From Nectonema munidae (taxonomy: Eukaryota > Nematomorpha > Nectonematoida > Nectonematidae): 64,000 nt of DNA. Positions 51,285 to 63,019 of this stretch are shown in pieces (position 1 is the first letter of the stretch; each line of letters begins with the position of its first letter). Below the pieces are notes generated by a model. It saw nothing but the letters and a program-made list of their open reading frames with translations, was not told where the DNA came from and made no database searches. The position numbers and the translations under genes were made by a program. The stretch spans positions 310,001 through 374,000 of the forward strand of contig JAUIRK010000278.1 in the NCBI GenBank assembly GCA_030549495.1, given 5' to 3'.

Positions 51285-52260
51285 AACCTACCCCAATCTA
51301 CACAAATCCACCCCTAATCTACTCAGTTCTCTTCTAAAAAAAATTATATTTAGATTTATACATCCAAAATTACATAAATTTTTTAATTATACGAAAGTTA
51401 TTTTAGTCGATTTCAAACGAAAATTTAATTTTTACAGTATAAAGCCAATATTCTATATAACAATTTAGAATATTGTATTTATTTTTACAGTATAAACCAT
51501 AAAATGCAATATTTTTACCTGACTGTTTCCTTATCTCGAACAATTTATTTACTTTAAAAAAATCTCTAGGTAAGGTAATAAGAGTGTTAGATATGCGATA
51601 AACTTATAGATAAAGTGATTTAATACTTTTTAAAAGGATCATAAAAAATTTTTATAAATACATCTAAGAAAAACTTTTTTTCTAAAAAAATACAAATAAT
51701 AAACAAACAAAATTCATAATAAAGTGAATAATATAGTTAAAAAATTATAACTAAAAAAAGCCTTTTAACGACTATGTTGCGTTTTTACAACGTATAACAT
51801 TTGAGAGAAAATTTATTCAATAAAAAATTGCTTTAATATAAATCGTTAAGTTTTGTATAAGTAAAAATATATATAAAAAATTCAACTTAAAAACATTCTA
51901 ATAAAATTTTTCTTTTTTTTCATTGATTTAGATATTTCCAAAGTTTATTTAGGTAAGCTTTAGAAACATTGACTTTTACTTTTTATTTTTGTGATAAGAA
52001 TTTAGAAAATAAAGGATTTAGTTACTTAATCTTAACTTTGTAATAAAAATAGCTGAAAATACTATTTCGGATTCAACTAAGGTAGGCTCCTCAAACTTTC
52101 TGAAAGCACTTACCGGCGTGTACTGCGGACTGGTAATGGTAATGGTACTTTAAACCTGGCACATGAAAACTACCGATATAATATAATTTTAAAGTTAAAT
52201 TACGAATGGAAAATTTAAAGCTTAAAAAATCACGTAAATACTTTAGTCAAAAGTTAACTT
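51285..52260. other. AT-rich stretch, nothing identified
   Basis: No supported feature. Confidence 0.5.
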
Positions 52261-52261
52261 A

Positions 52262-52440
52262 TGTTGGTTGGTTGGAGATATCAAAGCACTTTCAGCCGTA
52301 AGGCTATATGCTCGCATTATGCTTAAGATGGTTAATCACGGTTTTGTAAATTTGTTTATAGAGTTAGGAGCCTTGTGGATCGAACCCCTTACCTTCAACT
52401 GTTAAGCTGAGAGGTACACGCTAACAACCATTGAGGCTCA
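52262..52440 (-). repeat. tRNA-like sequence, second SINE type or tRNA pseudogene
   Basis: On the minus strand gagcctcaatggttgttagc, then tctcagcttaacagttga and aggggttcgatcc followed by acaaggctcc make a tRNA-like layout of about 73 nt: near-complementary acceptor ends, A box tggttgttagc, B box ggttcgatcc. The anticodon loop has six bases instead of seven, so it is not a normal tRNA gene. The unrelated tail to 52262 suggests a SINE head. Confidence 0.5.
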
Positions 52441-52589
52441 GTTAACTTATGTGAGTTTTAAAATAAAGTTTAATTTATTAGGAAAAATTATTAAGCCTTG
52501 GATAGATAGAAGTAAGATTTAATAAGACTATGAATCTGCAACTTGAATAGCGCAGAACGGAACTGGTCCATCAGATCGGCGTTGACAAA

Positions 52590-52738
52590 ATAAATGTACC
52601 GTGTGGTGTTTTAATCGAGAAGGCACAATTGTGTGGCTTGTATCGCACTCTGAGGAAAAGGAAGATAGATGCGGGAACCAACACAAGATCTTAAGTTATC
52701 GAAACCCATTATCTAACCAACATTTCTCACGATCCATC
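52590..52738 (-). repeat. SINE copy
   Basis: Plus-strand words taccgtgtggtgttttaatc, then gagaaggcacaattgtgtgg, gcttgtatcgcactc and gaaacccattatctaacc are the body and head of the SINE at 63020. The B box is damaged (gggaaccaacac). Confidence 0.75.
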
Positions 52739-52744
52739 GACAAG

Positions 52745-54540
52745 TAATTAGCAACCTTCTTATAATGAAGTGCCAAATGTAACTGACAAAAATTGCACGT
52801 GCAATCGTTATAATACCAATTTTAGAGTATATCTTTTTTCCCATAGAGTGTCTATTTTTACACTAGTCATTGTAAAAAGATTAAATAATTCTAAGATGAT
52901 CCCTACTGGTAAACATAATATTATTTTCAAAAACAGGAGTTTCCAACGTCACCTCATAAAAACAAGTTCAATTTTGTGCTTATTTATAATTAGGAATCGT
53001 TTATATTTCGTTTAGTCGTATTTCTTATTGAATTGATAAATTACAGCTAATTTTAGATAGTTTAAATAAATCATAAAAAATATGTACCTATACAACTTAA
53101 TTATTAAATCTCAATTTGAAATATACTTATAACCAAACAGTGCCTTTATTTTTTGCATATGGAGGTATGCGTGCCATTGTGAATTGGTCCACGTGACTAA
53201 CTTGCCACGCGCATGATAGGTTGTGCTATGCGTATTCTACTATATAATATTTAAGGGCTCAGACTAAGACGCGCACTTTTTATATGTTAAACATAGCATC
53301 GCGAATATTTTTATTGCTATATACGTAAAAAATTGTTTTTACCAAGCAACTCTAAGGAAATAATGAATTAATGGCGCTGATTAGTGAAAAGTAATTTTTA
53401 AATCAATAAATGTTTTAGTAAAAATCAATTTAGTAAACTTTACTATTTAATTATTTTTACATGATTTTGTATTTGTTTTAATTATTTTCTTTTATGGATC
53501 CACTATATATTTAAAAATTTGAAGATTTAATTAATGATTATCATTATTATCTAATTATAGTTTTAATTATAAATTGTTAATTTTTTTTCTTAACAAAAAG
53601 ACTTAGTATAATCTTAACTGTTATAAATTTATATCTAATTTTTAGTGTTTAATTTATTAAACAAAAATTGTTTTAAAATATTTAACTTAATATTTCTATA
53701 GACTAATAAATGTGGGCAAATGCTACTCTTGTCGCACTTTATTTCAGTAATATTTAATCCTTCGATGCCAAATTGGAATTCACTGACCCATAAATAAAAA
53801 ATCTACAAGTTATATTGATTATTTTTTAAATTCTTCGGCCTTAAACTTTTCAGGGAAATTAATCTTCTGTATTTCTTTTTCAACTGATTTTTATATAACA
53901 ACCGACTATTTTTATTTAATCTTTCACTATTGAGTGGGGACCTATTAAGAATACAAGTTAAATGTAGTTTTGGGACGTGGTTCACATCCGGTGGCAAGGC
54001 CTACTCATATATTTCATTTCCTAACTAAAATTTAAGAAACCAAAAATAACACTGGTTATATGGGGGTTGATTGTATTTATATAAGCAACTTTTTAAAATA
54101 TTAATTTATCAAAAGAAATTCCTTAAAATGTCAAAACTAGTGATTTTTCATTTTCGAAGAAAATTTAAAATTTAAAACTCCAGGTAAAAATACCTAGCAA
54201 TATGCAATATTAGGAGTATTATATTACGAGTAAAGATTGAAAGTTTTTACATTTAAATACTTGTCAGTCATATTTATTCAATCTTTCAGTGCTCTTATCC
54301 ATTTCAAGGAATTGAAATAAAAGTATAGGAAAGGGTATTAAATTTTTGGATACGATTCCCATGATGATATCTAAAAAAAGCACGATTCTTACGTTTCCCT
54401 ATACCGATTAATCGTCCATTATAGTGTTCAATATAGAAAGGTTTCTGTATATGAATTTATAATGCACTATTTTTTCCCTTATATCCTTATATTTTTTCCT
54501 AGTATTCGGTTAGCTACATTTTCGGAATATCAAGGTGTGA
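52745..54540. other. AT-rich stretch with one coding-like frame
   Basis: A 64-codon minus frame at 53803-53997 (PPDVNHVPKLHLTCILNR...) reads like protein and has a TAG acceptor-like site before it, but no family, donor or partner exon was found. The rest is featureless. Confidence 0.3.
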
Positions 54541-54542
54541 GA

Positions 54543-54842
54543 CAGGGGCGCACATCCTCAAAATTATTGTGGGGGAGATTTTTTTTTTGCACTTTTTAAA
54601 ATTACTGGTCTGGAAATACCACTGGAGGACAAATATTCAAGCAATCTTTTAAAATAGAGTGTATTCAGCGCATACGTAAATTTATAAGGCTACTTTATAT
54701 TTTTTTACAAAATTGATGAAATTTAAAAACTATACTTCCAGTGAAAATATTTTAATTAAATTTGCATATCGCATATACACTAGTTTAAAAAAAAACAAAA
54801 ATTTTTGGGAGCGAATAGGCTTTTCATTTGAAAATAAAGTAG
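54543..54842 (+). repeat. Repeat R2, copy 2
   Basis: Starts caggggcgcacatcctc and matches 40788-41087 inverted over about 300 bp (aatagagtgtattcagcgca, cttccagtgaaaatatttt). A related start, cagggccgcacttctttg, occurs at 54997. Confidence 0.7.
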
Positions 54843-55719
54843 TCTATCAGGCACACTACAGGAATTGATGAAACGATATTTGATTGATAGAGAAAATAAC
54901 TGAAGGTTGGAGAGTTTTATATGAGTGAATGTGGTCTGAAGGAAAAGAGTCTACTAGACACCCTGCCATGTTTATATGAAAAAAATGTGATTGATTCAGG
55001 GCCGCACTTCTTTGAAATTATTGGAGGGGGCGGACTTTCAAGCGTCTTCCAAAAAAGACAACAAAATTTTCTGAATTCCTACTTCTCTTGTCTATTCTAT
55101 TTCATTCTTAATTAAGCTTAATGTAAACTTTAACCCCTGCCCTATTAACCTTAAAGTCAACAATGAATGAGGCCTTATATATAGCTCCTTCTTTCTCACT
55201 TCAAATAGATGCGCACCATCTCCAAATTATGTGTAGAAAGGGGGTAAAGATATCAATACAATAAAAAAATTGGAAATTTTATTGAATGAAAAAAATCATT
55301 CATTAATTTTCAGTTGTTCCATTAAAAATGTAAAACAGAACTAAAGTTAGAAAACTTGGTATTAGAATTTTTGTGTATAAGAATAAGTGTAAGTTAGTTA
55401 AACTCTCAAAAAGGGTATAAAATAAAGATAAATTGTGCAAACAAAAATCAAACAATAAATTAAGATTGCATTACTTCATTTTTCTCAGCATCATTCAAAA
55501 ATAGTTTAAAAGCAAAATTGGCGCAAGCTACAAAAATCTACAAAAAGTAAAATAATTTTTAACATTTTGCAATGATTTGCCTTTTATAATAAATTTTAAG
55601 GAAAAAAAGTCTATCAGAAAAAATTATAGAGCTTTAACAAAAACTAAAAAATTTTACAGCATAACTTAAGTTTTTTGAAAACTAATTTGACGTATCCCCT
55701 ACAGCCTATTCTATGGGTG

Positions 55720-55850
55720 GCATGGCAGGTTGGTTGAGATGTTGGACTGAGCATGGAAGCCTCTGGATTCGATTCCTCATCGATACCAATTTGTTCATAG
55801 TTTGACATAAGCGGTACATCAGTGCCTGGTCAATGAAAAGTACCTTTTAC
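55720..55850 (+). repeat. SINE copy with A and B boxes
   Basis: tggttgagatg fits the A-box consensus exactly, and gattcgattcc fits the B box with one difference, 35-40 bases apart. Then come ttgttcatagtttgacataa, gcggtacatcagtgcctgg and gtaccttttactc. It lies inside R1 copy B. Confidence 0.7.
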
Positions 55851-56617
55851 TCAAAATTGAAAAATTTGCTACATAATTAACATAAGAGAGAAAAGAAACA
55901 AAATAAACTAATAAAGCAATTTCACTATTTTAAAATGTAACTGCCTGTTCTCAGAATAATTTCAAAATAATAGGAGGCATAAAGAATTAGAGTTTATTTG
56001 ACATTTTCAAGTTTTTATAAGCAGCAAAGCCAACGTTGAAGTAGCTAACCCATATAAGGCGAATTGGTAACGCTTGTATTTTTTACATTTTGTAAGGAAT
56101 CATAGTATACAAAAATGGTAGTTTAATCACTTTTCATATAATTATTTAAGTCTAAGAACACAAAATCATTAAAAAACAATTTAAACAAACATAAATCATA
56201 AAAATTGTTTTTTTTGACTATTTATGTCTATAAATAAAATTCTGACAGTTGTCATAAATAGATCAAGTACATATTTAACAAATGAAAAATTTTGTTTCGA
56301 TATTATATTTTTATTATAATAATCAACAATTTTCTTAAAAAAATTTAACGCGAGTCTGACAATATTCATTGATATAAAATTGTAACGATTGAGAACTATT
56401 TTTCTCTCATTTAAAAAACAAATTTTCGTTTTTGTCAAATGTTTGGTGTATTGATGGAACTAAATTTTTACCAATAATCTGTGAGTAATTTGAATAGCTC
56501 AACTTTCGTATCATGAGGTTCTGAAAATATTGAACTTATATTCCGCTAAAAACTAGTTTCTAATGAGATAAAATAGAATTAATTCTAATTTAACTCTAAA
56601 TACAAATTAGAGAGAAG

Positions 56618-56820
56618 CAGTGGCGTAGCCAGAAAAAAGTTTATATGGGGGGGGGGGGGGGGGGGGCACAATTTAAAAACTTAAAAAATTTGAGCAACAT
56701 TATACTTTCTTGATCCTTTCATTGGAGAAATTTTCGAAAACTGATATGGCATAAGGTGCATGGGAGCACCATGAGGTACACGGTTCACTGCCCATCATGC
56801 CCAGCCTAGCTACGCCACTG
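56618..56820. mobile_element. hAT-type MITE with perfect 8-bp target duplication
   Basis: The left end is cagtggcgtagccag and the right end, reversed, is cagtggcgtagctag. Flanks are gagagaag on both sides (56610-56617, 56821-56828). 203 bp, with a long G run just inside the left end. Inserted in R1 copy B. Confidence 0.92.
56648..56667. repeat. Poly-G run
   Basis: About 20 consecutive G inside the MITE; length is uncertain because such runs are prone to sequencing error. Confidence 0.8.
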
Positions 56821-56909
56821 GAGAGAAGAGAGCAGAATGAGATAGGAGAGTTGACAAGAGAAGAGACCTTGAGTGAAAGAAGAGAGCTTGAATGATTGAG
56901 TTTTAGCAG

Positions 56910-58560
56910 AGAAAGCGGAAGAGAAAAACAGAGAAGGTGGCAGAAAGAGAAATAGAATCACTGTGAAAGAAGATGAGAAAATCTAGTGGATCATCAACAT
57001 GTGTTTGCTAGAAAATACTACAACGAAATAAAACATTGCTTACTTATTGTGTGCATATTGAAACAATGGATTATTATTATTATATAGCTCTCACATCGTT
57101 TGTAAAATATTTTTGATATGAATTTCAGAGCAGCTTGGCATGATGTTGGACTCGAAAGTCTGCATTCCCTCATCAGCAATAAGGGCATATAATAAAATAG
57201 AAAAAGAGCTCTGAAACAACTTACTACTGAAAATATATTTTAGGATTCTGGACCTTGTCAGTGAGTATTACAAGATCACCGATAAAAGAGAATCTTGAGA
57301 CGTTATTTGACTCACTACGACGCTTTGATCCAAGTGATTGTAGTCACTCTAAAATTGACTAACCTCTACCTGTTCATTATTGTAATTTTCAAAGGTTTTT
57401 AATTTTTAATTAAACCCTTGCCATCAACTAAGCATCCAATTTGTCAGTAAGGTAAACGAGTGAAGACATTGTTTGAGTTTACATGATCTATCACTTAGCT
57501 CTGCATGAATTAGTTCACTTTGAAGTAATCGATGTAAGTTGGGGTGAAATTTGAGACTTCGATTATAAATATCTATGCTATGCTCTAACTGGTCTATCAG
57601 AATCCAATGTTCCTTCTTTAATTAAGCTTTTGATTTTTACTTTCTAATGAGTCGAGACAACGGAACTCTTCATGACTGATGTTTAAAAGATTCGTTTGGC
57701 TTGTGGGTAGACTTCCCATATTACTTTACTTCTTTTACGGCTGAGTTTCAGACCCAAATTCTTTTAAAATAAATTATAAAATTTTTTTACCTATAAGAGA
57801 TTTTAGACCTTTAATTAGAAAATTTGTTAAACTTTGTATAAAATTAAAAAATTGTTGGACTAAAAATTATATTACTCTCAATAGGTGATTTGCATCATTA
57901 TGATCCTATCGTTTTATCCGTTTTGATTAGTCCCAAAATACTCGGGTAGCAGGGTCACCAAGAAAGACATAATAAATACAGTTAAGCCATAAATACAGAA
58001 AAACCTCTTTTACCTCCTTAGTCCTTCAATCTAAGCCCTAAACCGTTTGCATCATTGTTTATGTTCTCCATCCAAGTTAATCTAAGTCCACCCTTATCCC
58101 TTCTTCTAAAACTTACTTTTTGATAATCTGGCTATAATTGAATGTTCAATATTCTCTTTGATTGGTATCATATCAATCTTATATTAGACATTTACTTCAC
58201 TAAGCTTAAGTAAAAATAAATCATTTCAAAATATTTGCTTCTTGGATAAGTTTGCTTCTTAGAGTAGTCAACGTTACTTCATTAAGTTTGAGAAATAATT
58301 ATAAATCATTTGCAAATATTGGTAAAATAATAAAATATATTTGTTTTTTGGATATGTGGTTAAAAATACATTTATAATCTAGCTTTAAATAGCATTTTAT
58401 CTAGAAGTTAATATTTGGCGATTTTGTTATCAATAATTGTAATATTATTTTGAAAAATATGTTTTCAGAAATAATTTTTTTTCATATTTCTGTCCGCGAA
58501 TAGACTGAAAGCCGGTTTGTAAAGTTTTTAGTCATTATACGCGATTTGCTTTTATTCTTA
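56910..58560. other. Spacer with coding-like snippets
   Basis: At 57127-57220 a plus-strand frame after ttcag reads QLGMMLDSKVCIPSSAIRAY and NKIEKEL to a stop. At 57243-57360 other frames are partly open. They may be remnants of one gene or element; no family recognised. The remainder is featureless. Confidence 0.3.
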
Positions 58561-58589
58561 GTGTTGAACTGCAAAATGATATTCTTTGA

Positions 58590-58752
58590 ATGCCATCTCA
58601 GCTCCAATCCTCAATTTTAAAGTTGTATAAGCGAGCTCTAAAAGCAACTTTCAACAATAAAAGTTTGCAAGCCTACATCAAATCAGAGTTCAAAAAGAAT
58701 TCTCAAATTCGAAGACAAGATATTCTACACATTGAACACTTATTAAGAAGAG
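58590..58752 (+). CDS. SDHAF1: SDHAF1-like succinate dehydrogenase assembly factor, first exon
   Basis: An ATG at 58590 opens MPSQLQSSILKLYKRALKAT, a spacer, AYIKSEFKKNSQIRRQDIL and HIEHLLRRG. This matches SDHAF1 along its conserved half: LQ--VL-LYR--L, then EF, R-D-L-IE-L-RRG. SDHAF1 is a small LYR-family mitochondrial protein that helps insert iron-sulfur clusters into the SDHB subunit of complex II. Here the LYR motif reads LYK, a conservative change. Conserved similarity stops exactly at AG|GTATAG (58752/58753), a good 5' splice site; the frame otherwise ends 3 codons later at TAA (58763). A second exon is expected downstream, but I could not find it. An out-of-frame ATG lies at 58576. 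Confidence 0.8.
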
Positions 58753-58763
58753 GTATAGATTAA

Positions 58764-59480
58764 ATATCATCATAGTTTTTAACGATGTATGCCACACTTA
58801 GAACTTGGCCTAATTCTCCATAACATATCGCATTTCAAAGAGAGATGAAAAGGGTTCAATATAGAATGGCACATAGAGATAGCATAAAAGATAGCATAGA
58901 GATGACATAAATCATAATGTTTGACTACCATGAGGTCGAGAATCATAATGTTGGGGCTAGTTGATTGTACTACTGGGCTAAGTTGGTATAACTCTCCTTG
59001 TGTCAAGTTAGTTTTGGGAGAGTCGACCACATACCAAAATAAGTCAGAAGATTTTGCGCCCAAAATTCACATTGTTCATTGCTAGGATGTGCTTACTCAA
59101 AATCTTCTTAATACTGAACACAGGGTAAAGACCTTTCAAAATTTATTTTAAAATATAAGTGCATGATGTATAAATATAAATAAATCTTAATTTTATAGTT
59201 TTGTAGTTTTCCTAGAATGTATTTTATACAACAGTGCTAAATTAACTTCTTAATGTATTGACGCCCAAAAGAAAGAATGAAAGGATTGCTAAAGACTATA
59301 AATGATTTCAATAATATTCTATATATTTTTAAAAGTTAAAATTTTTTAATGCGTGAAACTTTTGCACCATATACAATACATAGTGAGTTAAACATAGAAG
59401 GGAATAACAGATATTCTAGCATTTTCGAATATCGCATTCTTATAACCGCTCGAATATCTGACCAGATTTCCGTTTGATGA
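58764..59480. other. Spacer, probably the SDHAF1 intron
   Basis: A 94-codon minus frame (58779-59063) matches nothing. A short gatagcat tandem occurs near 58880. No exon found. Confidence 0.3.
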
Positions 59481-59485
59481 ATATA

Positions 59486-61915
59486 CAGTCATCCCTCGTT
59501 ATTCGCGGGGCCTACGTTCTCAAAAACCCCGCGAATTGCTAAAACCGTTAATACTATATTTTGAGAGTATTGATAAATCTGCAGGGTATCACCGCGTAAA
59601 TCTCGCACTAACGTGCCTTCACTCTTCTACCTCTACTCACAGTTGAAACACACTTCACTACCGACATGTTTCTCTACTCATACTTATATGCTTGAAATTT
59701 CTTCTATTTTTGATCATATCTTGCAATTCCTGCCCTTTCACTTTATTGCTAACTATATTTGTACTTGAAAAACAATGAACAAAAAACATTTATTAACGAA
59801 TAAATAATAAAAAAAAATTTTAAGTTAAAAAAAATTTTTTTTTAAACAATTAATCCTTAAATGTTAAATTGAACATATCATGTAAAAGATTTTATGAAAA
59901 AATAGCATGAATATAGAAATACAATAACACCATAAACACAAGACTAGATATCTTATATCACTCTTCTAAGTCATCATCAATTGAAGACGACCTCGAGATG
60001 TCTGCGGCTTTTTTTGATGCTAAAAACTCAGACGAAGGTTGTGGCACTGGCTCTGTAGACTGCACCGCACGTCTAGATGTCTAATTTATAAACATGGTGA
60101 TTGGAAGTTGTGAGCGTTCTCTTTTCATTTCTTTCATAATCTCCATATAAGGAGATATGCCTTCTTCAAATTAGTTTTTAGCAAATAATGTTCTTTCTAG
60201 AGAAGGATCATATTGGGGGATCAATGATTCAAGATGTTTCCAAGCTCTCTGAATTTCTCCCAATTTCTCTAAAGTCCATGTCTCTAGAATTGACTCTTCA
60301 TCTCTCTGATCTTCTTCCTATTCAACTTCCTCATCGTTTAATAAATTATTCAACTTTTCATTAGTCAAATCTTCTCCCTTTTCTCCCAGCAACTCTTCAC
60401 GAATTTCTTCTTCCTTCATGTCATCAAATCCTTCTCTCCTGACACGTCTTGCCATAAATTTAATCTCAAAAACATCTGGATCGAAACTTGGAAATTCAGT
60501 GAATTCACTGACAACTGAAGACCAAAGTTTCTTCCAAGATGAATTCACGCATCTTTCACCCAGTTCATCGAGGCTTTCTTTTATAATCTTCAAACAATGT
60601 TCTAGGTTATATTTTTGCCACCATGATCGGAGATCTTCGCCTTCATCTATGTCTTTCAACAGTATAGTAAGCTTTCTTTTGATATACTTTGCCTTAAACA
60701 CGGCGATTACTCCTTGATCTATAGACTGAAGTAAGGAAATAGTGTTTGGAGGGAGAAATTTAACCTGGATATTGGGATGCGCAAACTTCAAAGACTGGAT
60801 ATTGAGATGCTCAGGATGATTATTATCAACCAGTAGCAACACTTTAAACTCCAGCTCCTTACGTTGCAAATATTTTTGCACTACCGGAAGAAAGCAATTG
60901 TGAAACCAGTCCGTCATAAGTATCGATGTCATCCCAGCCTTCTTGTTAGATCGATAAAATAACGGTAACGTAGTAGTCATGTTCCTGCCTTTAAAACAAC
61001 GTGAGCGTTTTGCTTTGTGCAGGAGCATAGATTTGATCATGTGGCCAGCAGCGTTACCACATAGAAGCAAAGAAACTCGATCTTTTGTACCTGGAGCCTG
61101 TTTCTCTTGTTTAGATAGAAATGTTCTATTAGGCATCTTTTTCCAAAAAAGACTAGTCTCGTCTGCATTGAATACCTGTTCTGGTAGATATCCTTTTTCT
61201 TGTATCATTTTTTCAAACTTGTTTTGATACCTTTCGGCTGCTGCATGGTCAGCTGATGCAGTTTCCTCCCTTAACTTAAGATTGTGAAGTGAATATCTCT
61301 TTTTAAAGTTTTCAAACCATCTTTTACTTGCTTTAAATGAGGAATCTTCTGCATTTTGACTGTAATATTCATACAGTTTGGCTGCCTTTTTTCTGATTTT
61401 TTGGGCGTCTCCAGGAATGAATCTTTGGTTCAAATTCTCAATCCAAATATTTAATGCCTTTTCCATTTTGATAATAGAAAGATCTTTTACATGCCGAGTC
61501 ACTTTTGCAGTTGCTGGAAGACGACAGGCAGCCATGGAATTTCTTATTAAATTTTCAGACTTTTTAATTGATCTTATTGTGGACTCATTTACTTTAAATT
61601 CACGTCCGCAAGTTGCGGTGCCATTTCGAAGCTTGTCCAATATATCTACTTTTTCCTTGAGCGTCATCACTTTCTTGCTTCTCTTTGCCACTTTTTGGTT
61701 CATGCCTTTATTCTTCTTGGATGACATAGATTTTAATACAGGAGTCATAAGCAGTGGCTAAAAGTAAGACAAAAATATACAAAATGAGTGTTTGCAAGTA
61801 GAAAGCTAACGAGTTGTATGCTACGATGCGTAAGTTACTTTTCAAGAGATTAACAAATTTTCCATATAATTTCAAATTTTCCTTCCAAAATAAAATCCGC
61901 GAATAGTCCAAACTG
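59486..61915 (-). mobile_element. Tigger (pogo superfamily) DNA transposon, right end truncated
   Basis: The left end cagtcatccctcgttattcg follows TA and matches the Tigger terminal repeat closely. The transposase runs on the minus strand from 61748. On the right, only the subterminal word aaaatccgcgaatag (61892) is present; the terminal repeat itself is gone. No target duplication can therefore be checked. Confidence 0.85.
59958..61748 (-). pseudogene. Tigger transposase (TIGD1-like), nearly open
   Basis: The first 476 codons (61748-60318) are open: a CENP-B type helix-turn-helix start (VMTLKEKVDILDKLRNG, NESTIRSIKKSE), a second DNA-binding half (FKASKRWFENFKKRYSL), and a DDE core with all three acidic residues: FNADETSLFWKKMP, VLLLVDNNHPEHL, LLQSIDQGVIAVFKAKY. 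After the TAG at 60318 the same frame continues with the Tigger C-terminus (WTLEKLGEIQRAWKHLES, IPQYDPSLERTLFAKN), a TAA at 60171, more text, a TAG at 60081, and a final TGA at 59958. The total of 597 codons is close to full Tigger1 length. So the copy is young but has three in-frame stops near its end. The long minus-strand open frame could tempt an annotator to call it a host gene (TIGD1); the terminal repeat argues for a transposon. Confidence 0.88.
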
Positions 61916-62034
61916 CAGATGAAAAAACCTTGAAATATTGCTTTGTCCTGTCGTAACATTTTTAACAAGACAACACAGTGTACCTGCATTTAATTGATAA
62001 ATGTGGTGATTAAATGAGTACACAATGCTTTATT

Positions 62035-62290
62035 TGAAACAAAATATTAAAATTCCTAATTGCCACTTTTTTGATTAACTCTGCATTTTTCATAATATAC
62101 AAAACTTTTTCCTCATTTTCAGTCTTCAGTTTGTTGCGATTTTGTGTAGAAATTCGAGTTTGCCAAACCAAAAAGTCTTTCTGATGTTATGCCACTCTAG
62201 TACTCGCTTAAATATTTTACCGCCAAGCTTTTAAGGGTCTGAAATTTGTTGCTCTTCTTTTCACACACTACACGGTTTCTGCAAAACAGC
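62035..62290 (-). pseudogene. hAT C-terminal fragment (ZBED1/ZBED4-like)
   Basis: The minus strand reads TLKSLAVKYLSEY, a stop, SGITSERLFGLANS (family T.SERLFSAAG), then after a frame change NKLKTENEEKVLYIMKNAEL (family NRL.PE..E.LLFI..N). It lies beyond the truncated right end of the Tigger element. Confidence 0.65.
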
Positions 62291-63019
62291 ATTCTAACTC
62301 TTTTTATTTTCATGATTGAAACGTTCTTGTGCAGAATTTGTGCTTTTTTCCTTTGGATAAATGAATTCTTCAAAACATTGCCAAATATTTGAATCAATAT
62401 TTTTCCTTTTTTTAACCGAATTTAATTTTGCCTTGGATTTTATTGGTGATGCCACAAAAAAACCTTTGCGGAACTATTTGCCAACAAACACTTTATACTG
62501 TAATTTCATAATGTAATTCTTTTTAAGTTGCATCACAACCACAATTTGTAACAAAGACTTACATTAAGGAAACAGTTTTTATCTTTTTTTAACAAATTTT
62601 AATTTCTAAACACCCCAAATTTTGATAAGGGAAATTAGTCTTGCAGCAAAAAGATGCAGATCATAACGGTTAAAGCTGAGGATTGATATACACCACCTCC
62701 GAACCAAATGTAGCTATCAAGATAATTGTAATCGGCCCTTTTAATGATTTCCCTCATTTTATTGAAAAATGACGAGATTTGATGTCAACTCAAAAAAAGC
62801 TGAAAGTAGAAATAATAGCATTGCATGTGGTATTGCCTTTAAAAAAGTTCCTAATAGTAGATATAAAATACTTTTATTAATATCTTATGAATAAACTCGC
62901 GTAATTCCAATACCAAAATATCCTCCCAATTTCCAAATTTGAGGAACAAAAAGCAGGCTGTAAAAAGCAATTTCAGTTTGGCTTTCTTGCCGAATTTTGT
63001 TGAGTCGGAGATTTTAAAG

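Larger units (their letters stand above)
55545..56905 (+). repeat. Repeat R1, copy B
   Basis: The most complete copy of R1. It includes the SINE with both boxes (55720-55850) and the purine-rich tail gagagaagagagc. The tail is split by the MITE at 56618-56820; copy A at about 2140 shows the unsplit form. Confidence 0.8.

Noticed and set aside
52770-53015. 81-codon plus frame
   Set aside because: Composition looks like random AT-rich DNA; no motif or splice context.
56640-56670. Poly-G run as a possible G-quadruplex regulator
   Set aside because: It lies inside a MITE and is probably a replication or sequencing artefact in length; no gene nearby that it could control.
57120-57360. Plus-strand snippet MLDSKVCIPSSAIRAY as the end of a host gene
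   Set aside because: The frame closes quickly and continuations fall in other frames; no family recognised.
58779-59063. 94-codon minus frame next to SDHAF1
   Set aside because: No start context, no domain, AT-rich composition; likely chance.
60418-61761. Plus-strand frames of 82-127 codons
   Set aside because: Antisense shadows of the Tigger transposase.
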